64,000 bases of DNA from the NCBI RefSeq assembly GCF_017497975.1, contig NZ_JAGDEL010000020.1:1-64000 (forward strand). Reading direction: 5' to 3'. The stretch is from Metabacillus bambusae (GTDB lineage: Bacteria; Bacillota; Bacilli; Bacillales; Bacillaceae). Made by a program: the position numbers and the translations under genes. Positions 46,066 through 54,923 of the stretch are shown here, in pieces. Within the stretch, counting starts at the first letter, position 1. Each line of letters starts with the position of its first letter. Under the pieces are notes generated by a model, which was not told where the DNA came from, searched no databases, and was given only the letters and a program-made list of their open reading frames with translations.

Positions 46066-47052
46066 CTATTTCAATGCAACGCGAGGATCAATTAATGGAT
46101 ACATTAAATCTGCGATTAAATTTGCAACAATTACTGAGATCGCAATAATTAAGAATGATCCTTGAATAAGTGGAAAATCATGATTGAGGATAGCATTAAA
46201 CGTAACTAAGCCGATCCCGGGATATGAAAATACGATTTCCATTGTAAGTGCTCCACCAATTACATGGCCTAAAGTAATCATTAAGCCGGTGAATGAAGGT
46301 AACAATGCATTTCTTGCACCATACATGTATTTTCTTCTATTTGTTGATAAACCCTTGGCTTTTGCAAGGAGCATATAATCTTCAGCTAGTACTCTCATTA
46401 AATTGTTTCTTAAGACTAGGATGTGTCCAGCTAATGAAGCGATAACCATCGTTACGACTGGTAAAAATGCATGGTGTAAAATAGAGATTACCTTCTCTCC
46501 AGCGGATAGACTATCATAGTCGGCAGGAATTGCCTTGCCTAACGGGAACCAATCTAAATGAAAAGAGAAAATCATAATCATTATTATTCCTATCCAGAAA
46601 TATGGGACAGAATTTAAGAAAAAAGAGACAAATAATGAACTATTATCAAAGAAAGAACCTGATTTCCATGCTCCTTTTATGCCAATAATCCATCCAATTC
46701 CATAACTCAATATTGTTGCGATTAGAACCGTTCCTAGTGTCCAAGGAAGTGCGTTGATCATTACCTCAGTAACAGGGGCAGGGAAATTCACATAAGATAT
46801 TCCCATGTTTCCTTGAAAAAGTTGAATTAAATATTGCTTATATTGGTAAAACAAACTTGAGCTTTCTAATCCAAACTGTTTTCTTAATGCTTCTGCAACT
46901 TCAGGTGATCCTAGAGCCATTTCTGAAGCTAGAGTATCTGCAGGATCTCCACCCATTAATCGTGGTAATAAAAAGTTAACGGTTATTGCTACGTAAAATG
47001 TAATTAACGCGAATCCAATTCTTTTTAAGATATATCCAAGATTAAAAGCCAA
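46066..47052 (-). CDS. ABC importer permease, DppB type
   Basis: This 328-residue permease has six membrane segments and the DppB hallmarks. The N-terminal LKRIGFALITFYVAITVNFL segment is followed by a GGDPADTLASE extracellular loop. The EAA loop LAEDYMLLAKAKGLSTNRRK and the end DLMYPLIDPRVALK complete it. The start is a TTG eight or nine bases after GGAGG. It lies 57 bases after the binding-protein gene. Confidence 0.92.
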   Translation of the reverse strand: MAFNLGYILKRIGFALITFYVAITVNFLLPRLMGGDPADTLASEMALGSPEVAEALRKQFGLESSSLFYQYKQYLIQLFQGNMGISYVNFPAPVTEVMINALPWTLGTVLIATILSYGIGWIIGIKGAWKSGSFFDNSSLFVSFFLNSVPYFWIGIIMIMIFSFHLDWFPLGKAIPADYDSLSAGEKVISILHHAFLPVVTMVIASLAGHILVLRNNLMRVLAEDYMLLAKAKGLSTNRRKYMYGARNALLPSFTGLMITLGHVIGGALTMEIVFSYPGIGLVTFNAILNHDFPLIQGSFLIIAISVIVANLIADLMYPLIDPRVALK

Positions 47053-47109
47053 GCTGATTCTCCTCCTTCCAGGGGTAGCTTTACACTACCCCTTCACCTT
47101 ATAAACGTA

Positions 47110-48759
47110 TTACTTTAATTCTACTTGGCTGAGGGATAAAGCAGAAAATACAGGAACATCCTCTTTAAAATTTGTAAACTTATCAACTCGATATGGGACA
47201 TGGCCTCCAACATTATACATAACAGCAATTGGCGCTAAATCAGCAATGCGTTTTTGGACCTTGGCATATAATTCTTTTCGCTTATCCGGGTCAGCTGCAA
47301 ATGCCTCATCTAACCATTTATCAACATCCGCATCTTTAAAACGCATATAGTTTAGACCAGTTGTGTTTTCTCCAATCGGCGCAGTCATACTGCTGTGGAA
47401 AACTTCTAAAGATGCCTGTGGATCTGGAGGGAATTCAATACCATTTTGCAATAAATCGAAATCTCCTGCCATTGCAAGTTTTGTTAACTCTGGCCAAGTT
47501 ACTAATTTAACTGTTGTCTTTATGCCTACTTCCTGTAACCATTGAGTGATCATTGTCCCCTCTTTGTTCTGAGCAGGAGCATTTGAAGCCATATTGTATA
47601 CAAATGAAAGTTCTTTTCCATTTTTCTCATAAATACCGTTTGAATTTTTCTTATAGCCTGCATCTTCAAGCGTTTTCATAGCTTGCTCAATGTTATAACT
47701 ATAATCAGAATTTTCAAATAAGCTATCGTCAGCCATTTCTCCAAATACTTTTGGGAGAAAACCTGGATTTGCTGGGAAAACTGCATCCATTTCGCCTTTT
47801 TCGATTAATGTTTTTCGATCTATCGCTAATTGTATTGCTTTACGAACTGCAACATCATCTAGACCTGGTTTCTCATTATTCATAATGACACTAAAAACAG
47901 TTAGTCCTGGGTAAACTTGCATTTTATTTGCTGAGTTTTCAAGAAGCTTTGGAATACTTGGCATTGCAATAGTTCCTGTAGATGCGTGAACTTCACCTTT
48001 TTCTAGTGCTAGAGTAAGTGTTGATGCATTATTGAATCTTTGTATCACTAATTCATCAATTTTTGGAGGTGTACTATAATGCTCAGCATTTTTTTCAAGG
48101 ATTATTGCACTTTCATTTACACTTTTAAAAACAAATGGTCCAGTACCTATTGGTTCTTTATTTAAAAAGGTGGCAGGATCTTCTTTTTCAAAAATGTGTT
48201 TTGGAACAATATCAACAGTAGAAAGATAAAATGGAAGTGACGGGAATTTTTCGTTTAATTTAAATACTACTGTGTCCCCTTCAACTACTACCTCTGATAA
48301 ACGTTTATCTCCCCAAATTTGATAACGATCTAATGCTTTATTTTCCTTTAAAGAATTAAATGTATATAGTATATCTTCAGCCGAAAATTCAGTCCCATCA
48401 TGCCATTTGACACCATCTTTGATCGTAATGGTGAAACTTTTTTGATCTTCAGACCATGTTCCTAAATCTGTAGCAATTATGGGAATTAATTCTCCTTCGA
48501 CTTGATTAAAGTAAAACAATGGTTCATAAATATATTGAAATAAATTTTCCCAGTTCCCTGTTGCTAGCAAAGGGTTAAAATTAGATACTTGCTCTGGATT
48601 TATTGTTTCTCCTAAATGAAATTGTACCTTTCCATCAGAGTTACTATTGCTTTCATTAGTAGGTGAACTAGTCGAACTATTCGTACATCCTACAATTAAA
48701 CTAATTAATAATGTGAATATAAGTGGTAAAATATATCTTTGCTTTTTTCTCTGTATCAT
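47110..48759 (-). CDS. Solute-binding lipoprotein, SBP family 5 (OppA/DppA type)
   Basis: This 549-residue extracellular binding protein is anchored by a lipid: the signal ends at LIVGC, and a Ser/Thr/Asn-rich linker follows. The family-5 pattern is visible: FNPLLATGNWENLFQYIYEPLFYF, WHDGTEFSAEDILYTFNSLK, and AVRKAIQLAIDRKTLIEKG. It would capture the solute for the DppBC-OppDF importer. Family-5 proteins bind peptides, nickel chelates or oligosaccharides, so the ligand cannot be read from sequence. GGGAGGG before the ATG supports the start. It is first in the transport operon and has a cre-like site 26 bases upstream. Confidence 0.92.
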   Translation of the reverse strand: MIQRKKQRYILPLIFTLLISLIVGCTNSSTSSPTNESNSNSDGKVQFHLGETINPEQVSNFNPLLATGNWENLFQYIYEPLFYFNQVEGELIPIIATDLGTWSEDQKSFTITIKDGVKWHDGTEFSAEDILYTFNSLKENKALDRYQIWGDKRLSEVVVEGDTVVFKLNEKFPSLPFYLSTVDIVPKHIFEKEDPATFLNKEPIGTGPFVFKSVNESAIILEKNAEHYSTPPKIDELVIQRFNNASTLTLALEKGEVHASTGTIAMPSIPKLLENSANKMQVYPGLTVFSVIMNNEKPGLDDVAVRKAIQLAIDRKTLIEKGEMDAVFPANPGFLPKVFGEMADDSLFENSDYSYNIEQAMKTLEDAGYKKNSNGIYEKNGKELSFVYNMASNAPAQNKEGTMITQWLQEVGIKTTVKLVTWPELTKLAMAGDFDLLQNGIEFPPDPQASLEVFHSSMTAPIGENTTGLNYMRFKDADVDKWLDEAFAADPDKRKELYAKVQKRIADLAPIAVMYNVGGHVPYRVDKFTNFKEDVPVFSALSLSQVELK

Positions 48760-48784
48760 GCTTTTAATTCCCTCCCTCTATTAT

Positions 48785-48798
48785 TGAAAGCGTTTTCT
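48785..48798. promoter_or_regulatory. cre-like site before the sulfatase operon
   Basis: TGAAAGCGTTTTCT matches the cre consensus except for its final A. It lies just upstream of the binding-protein start, a usual place for CcpA repression. The rest of 48800-49127 shows nothing else I can name. Confidence 0.5.
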
Positions 48799-49127
48799 TT
48801 TTAAGGTGATTGATTTTCCCCTCCCATCTATTTGGTTGGTTTCATGATAAGCTAGTCAGACTATTAATCAAATGATCGATTTTTGATGTCATGTTTCCAC
48901 TTTAAAAAAAATCCTTATAGAATCGCCTTTTCATCTTAAGGTATATACCTAAAATGACTTGATGTACCATTTTTGCAGTAGCTTAATTCAGATATAGTTT
49001 CAGTTTCTAAGACTAAAAACCTAGTTAAGCTCTGATTTGATTTTAAAAAAAATTAAAAATGGATAATCGATTGTAATTCAGACCACCCCTTCAAACCTGT
49101 TCTTTTAAATCCCATATAAAAAAGTAA

Positions 49128-49150
49128 ATCCCATCTTTTAAAAATGGGAT
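49128..49150 (-). terminator. Terminator after the membrane AraC gene
   Basis: ATCCCAT (49128-49134) and ATGGGAT (49144-49150) form a stem followed by TTTACTTTTTTA on the minus strand. Confidence 0.7.
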
Positions 49151-49178
49151 AAAAACAACCTTTAATTTAGAAACCGTA

Positions 49179-51539
49179 TTAATAAATTTCCTTAATATCA
49201 AGAAGCTTTTGATCTTGCTTTTCTCTATACTTCCCAGGTGTTATGCCTTCATATTTTTTAAATATTCGAATAAAGCTATGTGTGTTATAGTAACCAACTG
49301 ATTGTCCAATTTCTTTTACACTTAATGTATTGTTTTTCAGCATTTCTTTTGCAGAGTTTAAACGCAATGAAATAAGATATTCCATAAAGTTCATACCAAC
49401 CTTTTGTTTGAACAATCTACTTATATAAGAAGGGTCTAGGGATAATTTATCAGCAATTCCATTTAAAGATATTTCTTTATTATAATTCGTTTGTATATAT
49501 TCCAAAATTTGCTCTGTAACATCTGGAACTACCTGTTTCAATTCATTTTCTAACGATCCGATTAATTTATGTATATAGTCATTTACCCAAGTCTCAAGTT
49601 GGTTTAAGGTCTCAAAACCAATTACCTTAGTATATAATGTTGAAAATTCTTGTTCTAAGTCTACCTTTAACCCTAGTTCTAATGTTTTTTGTACAATGGA
49701 GGTAAGAAGATCTAATACATTATGCTGTATAAGCGAATAAGGGTAAGTTTGAAACCTTTTAATAAAGATAAAAAACTCGTCTATTTTTTCTATAATAATA
49801 CTGAAATTTGCTCCTTTTAATGCGACAAATATACTTTCTTCAATCTCTTTTCTTTTTTCAAAAATTGAAGTATCGATGGTTTTTGTGGCTTGAATTTGCC
49901 ATGAGGCAACGATAGATCCATTTCCCTTATATGCTCTCAATTCAAGTGCTTCAATAGCAGTTTGGTAAGAATTCGATATATCTCCAGTTGTTCCTACAAT
50001 TTGTCCAATACCGATTGTAATAGTTATATCTAAATGAAAGGAAATGTGATGGCTAATTGTTTTTAGGATAGTAAGTGCACTGTTTTGAACCTCATTTGTT
50101 TGCATGTTTGTTTTTAAATTACAAATAAGAATTACATCGCTGCTTTCAGTGTTCACACTTAAAACGTGAAATTCATCTATAATAACCTCTTCACTAACTT
50201 TCTGAATGAAATATCTTAATAAACTTTGATCTAAATCATTGTTTTGCTTAATAAATTCTGGATAATTATCTATTCTCAAAACACCTACAAAATATCCGTA
50301 AGATGTGAATTGAATTCCATACTTATGCAGCTTAATTAATCGTTCTTGATGTTTATCCGTTCTTTCATGTAACAAATTATTGATAAAATTTTGCCTAAGT
50401 ACAGGGTAATTCTTCTGTAATTGTTCTTCCAAATTTTTTTCTTTTTGTGAGAATTGCTCAATTGCAGACATAATATAAGGAAATTCACCTTTGTCTTTTA
50501 CATTCCCATTGAGATCAACTTCATTTAGTTTTACGTTAATAACTTTAATTAAGGACTGAATAGGATTATAGATCCTTTTTGAAATTATAATTGCAAATAC
50601 AATAGATACAATAATTGATATTGTTGATAAAAGAACCATAAACCATTTTATTACTTCACTAAAAGAATATAAGGTTTTTGTTGGGACTAGATAAATATAT
50701 TTCCATCCAGTTTGTGGGGATGTTACTGATGTGAAACTATACTTTTCGTCCCGAAATTGCGCTCTAAAAGTGGTCATCTCTTTATTAATTTTTGAAGATA
50801 ATTCTGAGAGATCGGTTGATGTTAATGATTTTCCTTGCCTAGTTTCAAATCCATATTTACCACTTGGATGAATCATCCAAATTTCTTCACCTTCTCGCAT
50901 TAATTGAGCGGATGGACTTTGAAACAATACCTGTTGATTAAGATTGACAATTATTGCTCCACTATTGGCATCACCTGTAAGTGGAATGGGTCTAATTAAA
51001 GTTACCTTTGATGAAGATTTATTTATATTTTCTTTCTCTATGCTTTCAGAAAAAAGCCATTTTCTTTTCTTATCCATTTTTTCAAAAATACGCAGTATAT
51101 CTTTTTGCTCAAATTCTTCTACACTTTGTAAGCCTGTTATTGCTGATTGAATCATATTAAGATTTTTATAATAAATATAAATTGAATCAATATAGGGTGA
51201 AGATATATAAAAATCTCGCAAGTAGTATTGAACACGATGTATCAATGGTTCCATTTGAGTTAAGGTCTCTATCTCTACTGCTTCAGTAACTGGATCACTA
51301 TTGGCCAATTGTACACTGAAAGAATCGATATCATTTAGCTGATAATCCATTAGACGTCTAGTCTGATCAAGTATTTGTAAACTCGACTTATCAATCTCCT
51401 CTTGAATAACTCTCTGACTATACCAATTACCAAAAATACAAATAAAAATAATAGGAAGCACAACAAGAACGCACAAACAAATTGAGATTTTTAGTAAAAG
51501 ACTTCGAAATTGAAAGCTTAAAAGTGCTTTTCTTAGCAA
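49179..51539 (-). CDS. Membrane-bound AraC family regulator (YesS-like)
   Basis: This 786-residue regulator starts with TM1 (about 12-34). An extracellular sensor of about 250 residues (Cache-like) follows, then TM2 (WFMVLLSTISIIVSIVFAII, about 295-315) and a cytoplasmic linker. The AraC DNA-binding pair is at the C-terminus (EISLNGIADKLSLDPSYISR and SVKEIGQSVGYYNTHSFIRI). This layout matches YesS/YtdP-type regulators that sense polysaccharide products outside the cell. The start is the TTG at 51539, seven bases after GGAGG; the longer frame begins inside the site. It lies directly upstream of the importer-sulfatase operon and probably activates it. A 24-bp palindrome is in its promoter region. 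Confidence 0.9.
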   Translation of the reverse strand: MLRKALLSFQFRSLLLKISICLCVLVVLPIIFICIFGNWYSQRVIQEEIDKSSLQILDQTRRLMDYQLNDIDSFSVQLANSDPVTEAVEIETLTQMEPLIHRVQYYLRDFYISSPYIDSIYIYYKNLNMIQSAITGLQSVEEFEQKDILRIFEKMDKKRKWLFSESIEKENINKSSSKVTLIRPIPLTGDANSGAIIVNLNQQVLFQSPSAQLMREGEEIWMIHPSGKYGFETRQGKSLTSTDLSELSSKINKEMTTFRAQFRDEKYSFTSVTSPQTGWKYIYLVPTKTLYSFSEVIKWFMVLLSTISIIVSIVFAIIISKRIYNPIQSLIKVINVKLNEVDLNGNVKDKGEFPYIMSAIEQFSQKEKNLEEQLQKNYPVLRQNFINNLLHERTDKHQERLIKLHKYGIQFTSYGYFVGVLRIDNYPEFIKQNNDLDQSLLRYFIQKVSEEVIIDEFHVLSVNTESSDVILICNLKTNMQTNEVQNSALTILKTISHHISFHLDITITIGIGQIVGTTGDISNSYQTAIEALELRAYKGNGSIVASWQIQATKTIDTSIFEKRKEIEESIFVALKGANFSIIIEKIDEFFIFIKRFQTYPYSLIQHNVLDLLTSIVQKTLELGLKVDLEQEFSTLYTKVIGFETLNQLETWVNDYIHKLIGSLENELKQVVPDVTEQILEYIQTNYNKEISLNGIADKLSLDPSYISRLFKQKVGMNFMEYLISLRLNSAKEMLKNNTLSVKEIGQSVGYYNTHSFIRIFKKYEGITPGKYREKQDQKLLDIKEIY

Positions 51540-51572
51540 AAGCGTTCCTCCTTCCACTTATTATTTAGCTTA

Positions 51573-51596
51573 TTTTATGATAGCGCTATCATAAAA
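51573..51596. promoter_or_regulatory. 24-bp perfect palindrome upstream of the AraC gene
   Basis: TTTTATGATAGC and GCTATCATAAAA meet with no gap. The central TGATAGCGCTATCA also resembles a cre site (one mismatch). It is 33 bases before the TTG start, where an operator would act. Confidence 0.6.
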
Positions 51597-51612
51597 AGGA
51601 GATGTTAATGAT

Positions 51613-51750
51613 TTATGCATCCTCTACACAAAGAAAACAGATATTTCCTGAAGAACGATCAGGTGTATTGGAGCTTCGCGAAGCGGCTTGATAGCGATTT
51701 CGATTGGATTTATGACATAAATATGTTCCTCCCTTCATACTTTCATTCAT
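51613..51750 (-). pseudogene. Fossil of a formylglycine-generating enzyme (sulfatase-modifying factor)
   Basis: A 45-codon minus-strand frame ends in the C-terminal signature of FGE/SUMF1. After MNES it reads MKGGTYLCHKSNRNRYQAAS, then RSSNTPDRSSGNICFLC, and stops. Intact FGEs have (K/R)GGS(F/Y)xCHxSYCxRYRxAARSxNTPDSSxxNxGFRC. The first active-site Cys (in LCH) remains, but SYC has become SNR, so the second copper-binding Cys is lost. No upstream FGE sequence is present. Intact FGE turns the motif Cys of sulfatases into formylglycine, which both sulfatases of this operon need. The fragment lies just upstream of that operon's regulator. Confidence 0.85.
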
Positions 51751-51946
51751 TCAACCACCTTTACTTTTATTTATTTACTATCTAATTGGATAAAATAATT
51801 AGATATCCTCCCTTAATAATATATTATTCAAAATTTCCGAAAAAATATGATCACTTAAATCAGGAGTGGTTAATGAATTCTATTGATCATTTGCACGGTG
51901 GGAAAATATAAATGGTCTTGTAAGAGATACCCTAATAAATAGTAAA

Positions 51947-51973
51947 AACCAAAGGACGTAACTTCCCTTGGTT
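51947..51973 (-). terminator. Terminator after the GH127 gene
   Basis: AACCAAAGGA (51947-51956) and TCCCTTGGTT (51964-51973) form a stem with one or two mispairs. On the minus strand TTTACTATTTATT follows. Between it and the FGE fossil lies AT-rich sequence with nothing recognised. Confidence 0.65.
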
Positions 51974-52022
51974 CTTAGTATTTAACGATTTTGTTATTTA
52001 TTTTCTTTCCTAACACTTATCA

Positions 52023-54014
52023 TCAATGTCTTCTTATCCAAACAAGCATTTCCCCTGGCGTACGGTTACACCATGCAAAATAAGGGACTGCTTTTATCTG
52101 TACAGTTCTTGTTTCGATTTCAAGAGGCTTGTATAAAATGTCTTCTTCGGTCATGTTACTAACACGTTTTCCTTCTGTTTCAATAACGGTTACTCCACCT
52201 AAAAGCTCATGATCAAAATAAGATGAAAACTCTGCATGTTGAGAAATTGAGATATCTGGAAGGTTTGATCCATTGTCAACTTCCTCAAGACAGTATACGA
52301 CTGGACCCCTTTGGAGGGCCATTTTGCCTGCATTTACTCTGACATTTACATTTGCTTGAATTTTTTCAATGGGCATCGCTAATTGAAGATTAATAGAATC
52401 TCCATTTTTCCATAGACGGTCGAGATAGACATAGCCTTGCTTTAGGCTTGATTTTATATCTACCAGTTTACCATTAATTGATAGTGTTGCTTGCCTGCAC
52501 CAGCCTGGAATGCGAAGCGCAAAGGTAAACTTCTCTGATTCATTTTCAGGGTTTACCTGTATCTGTATCGTTTCATCCCAAGGATAGTTTGTTTTTTGAA
52601 TTATGGATATATTCCTTCCGTTTATCTTTACGTTTGCTTCACTATCTATATATAAATGGGCGTAAACTTCACGGTCATTTGAAGAGTACATATAATGACC
52701 TAATGAAGAAATGAGTCGTGCAATATTCGGAGGGCAGCATGCCGTACCATACCATTCTTGTCGTGTAGAGCGCAGTCGTTTTTTATAATTATCCTTTCTT
52801 TTTTCAATAGATTCAGGCCAGACTTCGAGTGGATTTACATAAAAGTATTTAGTGCCATCAAGGGAGATCCCGCTTAATGCCCCGTTATATAAAACACGCT
52901 CAATGACATCGGCGTATTCCCGATCTACTTCATAATGAAGCATACGTTGAGCGAAGAAAACCAATCCAATCGCTGCACAAGTTTCCGTATAGGCCTTGTC
53001 ATTAGGAAGATCATAATCATACGTAAAGGCTTCACCATGGGCAATTGAGCCAATTCCACCGGTAACATACATTCGGCGGCTGACGATATTATTCCATAAC
53101 TTTTTACACGCCTTATATAGAGACCCGTCACCTGTATGAATTGCGATATCCATCATTCCACTATAAAGATACATTGCCCTTACGGCATGCCCATCCGCGG
53201 TTTCTTGCTCCCTTACTGGCTGATGGGCTTGGAAATAGGCATAGTCGTATTCAACCATATGTGCTTGATAGTATGAATAATCATGTTTCGTAGCTTCCTG
53301 TTTCCGATTCTCTTCTTCTGAGTCAAAGAAATGGGGCTGCATTCCTCTCTCATCAATAAAAAATTTACTTAAAGCTAAGTACCTTTCTTCCCCAGTAGTC
53401 TTAAAAAGCTTTACAAGCGCAAGTTCGATTTCTTCATGCCCATCATAGCCTTGTTTTTTACTAGTTTCTGACCCGAAAACGGTTTCAATATAATCAGCAA
53501 AACGACAAGCAATCGTTAAAAACTTGGTTTTTCCTGTTCCGTGATAATAAGCAACTGCGGCTTCTATCATATGCCCTGCACAATATAATTCGTGTAGATC
53601 CCGAAGGTTATTCCAGCGTTCTAAAGGAGCAGCTACTGTAAAGTAAGTATTAACATATCCGTCTTCTTGCTGTGCTCTTTGAATTAAGTCAATGATTTCA
53701 TCAGCAATGCTCTCTAATTCAGGGTTTTCTTCTACACCTAAATAATATCCTACTGCTTCAAGCCATTTGTATACATCACTATCCTGGAAAACGCGACCAC
53801 CATATGCTTCCTTCATCTCACCTGCAGCAATTCGAAAGTTTTTAATTGCATTACTTGCTGTAGCCCCTGGAACGCTGTCATTTAACGCTTGATATTGATA
53901 AGGTATGGATATGTTAAAGACTGTCTTTTGTCGTTGTGCCCAAAAGAAATTGTTTAGTTTTACTAGATTATGTGCTAAAGGAGTTAATCTTTCTCCTTTG
54001 ACTTTTTCACTCAT
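52023..54014 (-). CDS. GH127 beta-L-arabinofuranosidase
   Basis: This 663-residue glycoside hydrolase of family 127 (HypBA1-like) releases beta-linked L-arabinofuranose, for example from plant hydroxyproline-rich glycoproteins or pectin side chains. The zinc-cysteine active site is visible: Glu and Cys in AYTETCAAIG, and the Cys pair in GTACCPPNIARL, whose first Cys is the nucleophile in the family. The N-terminal (alpha/alpha)6 barrel has GGRVFQDSDVYKWLEAVGYYL and QQEDGYVNTYF. There is no signal peptide, so it cleaves imported oligosaccharide. AGGAGG before the ATG supports the start. It is last in the sugar-importer operon. Confidence 0.92.
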   Translation of the reverse strand: MSEKVKGERLTPLAHNLVKLNNFFWAQRQKTVFNISIPYQYQALNDSVPGATASNAIKNFRIAAGEMKEAYGGRVFQDSDVYKWLEAVGYYLGVEENPELESIADEIIDLIQRAQQEDGYVNTYFTVAAPLERWNNLRDLHELYCAGHMIEAAVAYYHGTGKTKFLTIACRFADYIETVFGSETSKKQGYDGHEEIELALVKLFKTTGEERYLALSKFFIDERGMQPHFFDSEEENRKQEATKHDYSYYQAHMVEYDYAYFQAHQPVREQETADGHAVRAMYLYSGMMDIAIHTGDGSLYKACKKLWNNIVSRRMYVTGGIGSIAHGEAFTYDYDLPNDKAYTETCAAIGLVFFAQRMLHYEVDREYADVIERVLYNGALSGISLDGTKYFYVNPLEVWPESIEKRKDNYKKRLRSTRQEWYGTACCPPNIARLISSLGHYMYSSNDREVYAHLYIDSEANVKINGRNISIIQKTNYPWDETIQIQVNPENESEKFTFALRIPGWCRQATLSINGKLVDIKSSLKQGYVYLDRLWKNGDSINLQLAMPIEKIQANVNVRVNAGKMALQRGPVVYCLEEVDNGSNLPDISISQHAEFSSYFDHELLGGVTVIETEGKRVSNMTEEDILYKPLEIETRTVQIKAVPYFAWCNRTPGEMLVWIRRH

Positions 54015-54077
54015 AAGGTGGTCCTCCTATATTTATTTAATAAATGATTAAGGTAGATAGATTGAAAGAGCTCATAC

Positions 54078-54923
54078 TCAATCCTTCATGGCACCCGAGG
54101 TGATTCCACTTACAATATAGTTTTGCAAAATAATGAATAAGATAATAATTGGAACTGCTGAAATCGTAGCAACAGCCATGAGTTGATTCCATTGAGTCAG
54201 GTATTCACCCATAAATGTATACATTCCCAAGGTCAGAGGTCGAATCGATTCATCTGTCGTTAATGTTAACGCAAACAAAAAGTCGCTCCATGAAAACAAA
54301 AAGCTAAACACTCCAATCGTTAAAAGCCCTGGTTTGATACAAGGAAGCATAATCTTGAAAAAAGTCGTGAATTTATTACATCCATCAATTTCTGCAGCCT
54401 CCTCTAACCCCTTCGGAAGCGCCTTAAAAAAAGGACGGAGTACAAGGATAGCAAACGGTAGGACATTTGTTGTATTGGCTAAGATTAAGGAGGAAAAACT
54501 ATTCAACATGTTCAGTTTTGCAAAGAAAACAAATAAAGGCATAGCCAGCATAATAGTTGGAAGCATTTGCATCGCTAGGAGTAGAATTAAAACGAAACCA
54601 ATACCCTTTATGTTAAAACGTGCTAAGGCATATGACGCTGGTACAGCTAAAAGAAAAGTTAATACAGTTGTGCCAATGGCAATGATAAAGCTATTTCCGA
54701 TATACTTTATCATTTTGTGATCAGCTATAAAATTATCGTAATACGGCTGCCACGTAGGATTATCTGGGAATAATAAAGGTGGGCTAACAAACAGCTCATT
54801 CATTGGTTTGATGGATGTAATAAACATCCAGTACAAGGGAAAAAGAAAGATCGCAACCCCGATGACTCCAATCAACATTGTTTCAACCTTTTTCTGAGAG
54901 AAGGACTTTATGACCTGCATCAT
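54078..54923 (-). CDS. Sugar ABC importer permease, MalG type
   Basis: This 281-residue permease has six membrane segments and the EAA loop LPKGLEEAAEIDGCNKFTTF. The N-terminal LFPLYWMFITSIKP and C-terminal QNYIVSGITSGAMKD blocks are typical of CUT1-family MalG-like proteins. Its ATG directly follows the stop of the MalF-type gene. No ATPase gene is present in this operon, so it probably shares a multitask ATPase of the MsmX kind encoded elsewhere. Confidence 0.92.
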   Translation of the reverse strand: MMQVIKSFSQKKVETMLIGVIGVAIFLFPLYWMFITSIKPMNELFVSPPLLFPDNPTWQPYYDNFIADHKMIKYIGNSFIIAIGTTVLTFLLAVPASYALARFNIKGIGFVLILLLAMQMLPTIMLAMPLFVFFAKLNMLNSFSSLILANTTNVLPFAILVLRPFFKALPKGLEEAAEIDGCNKFTTFFKIMLPCIKPGLLTIGVFSFLFSWSDFLFALTLTTDESIRPLTLGMYTFMGEYLTQWNQLMAVATISAVPIIILFIILQNYIVSGITSGAMKD

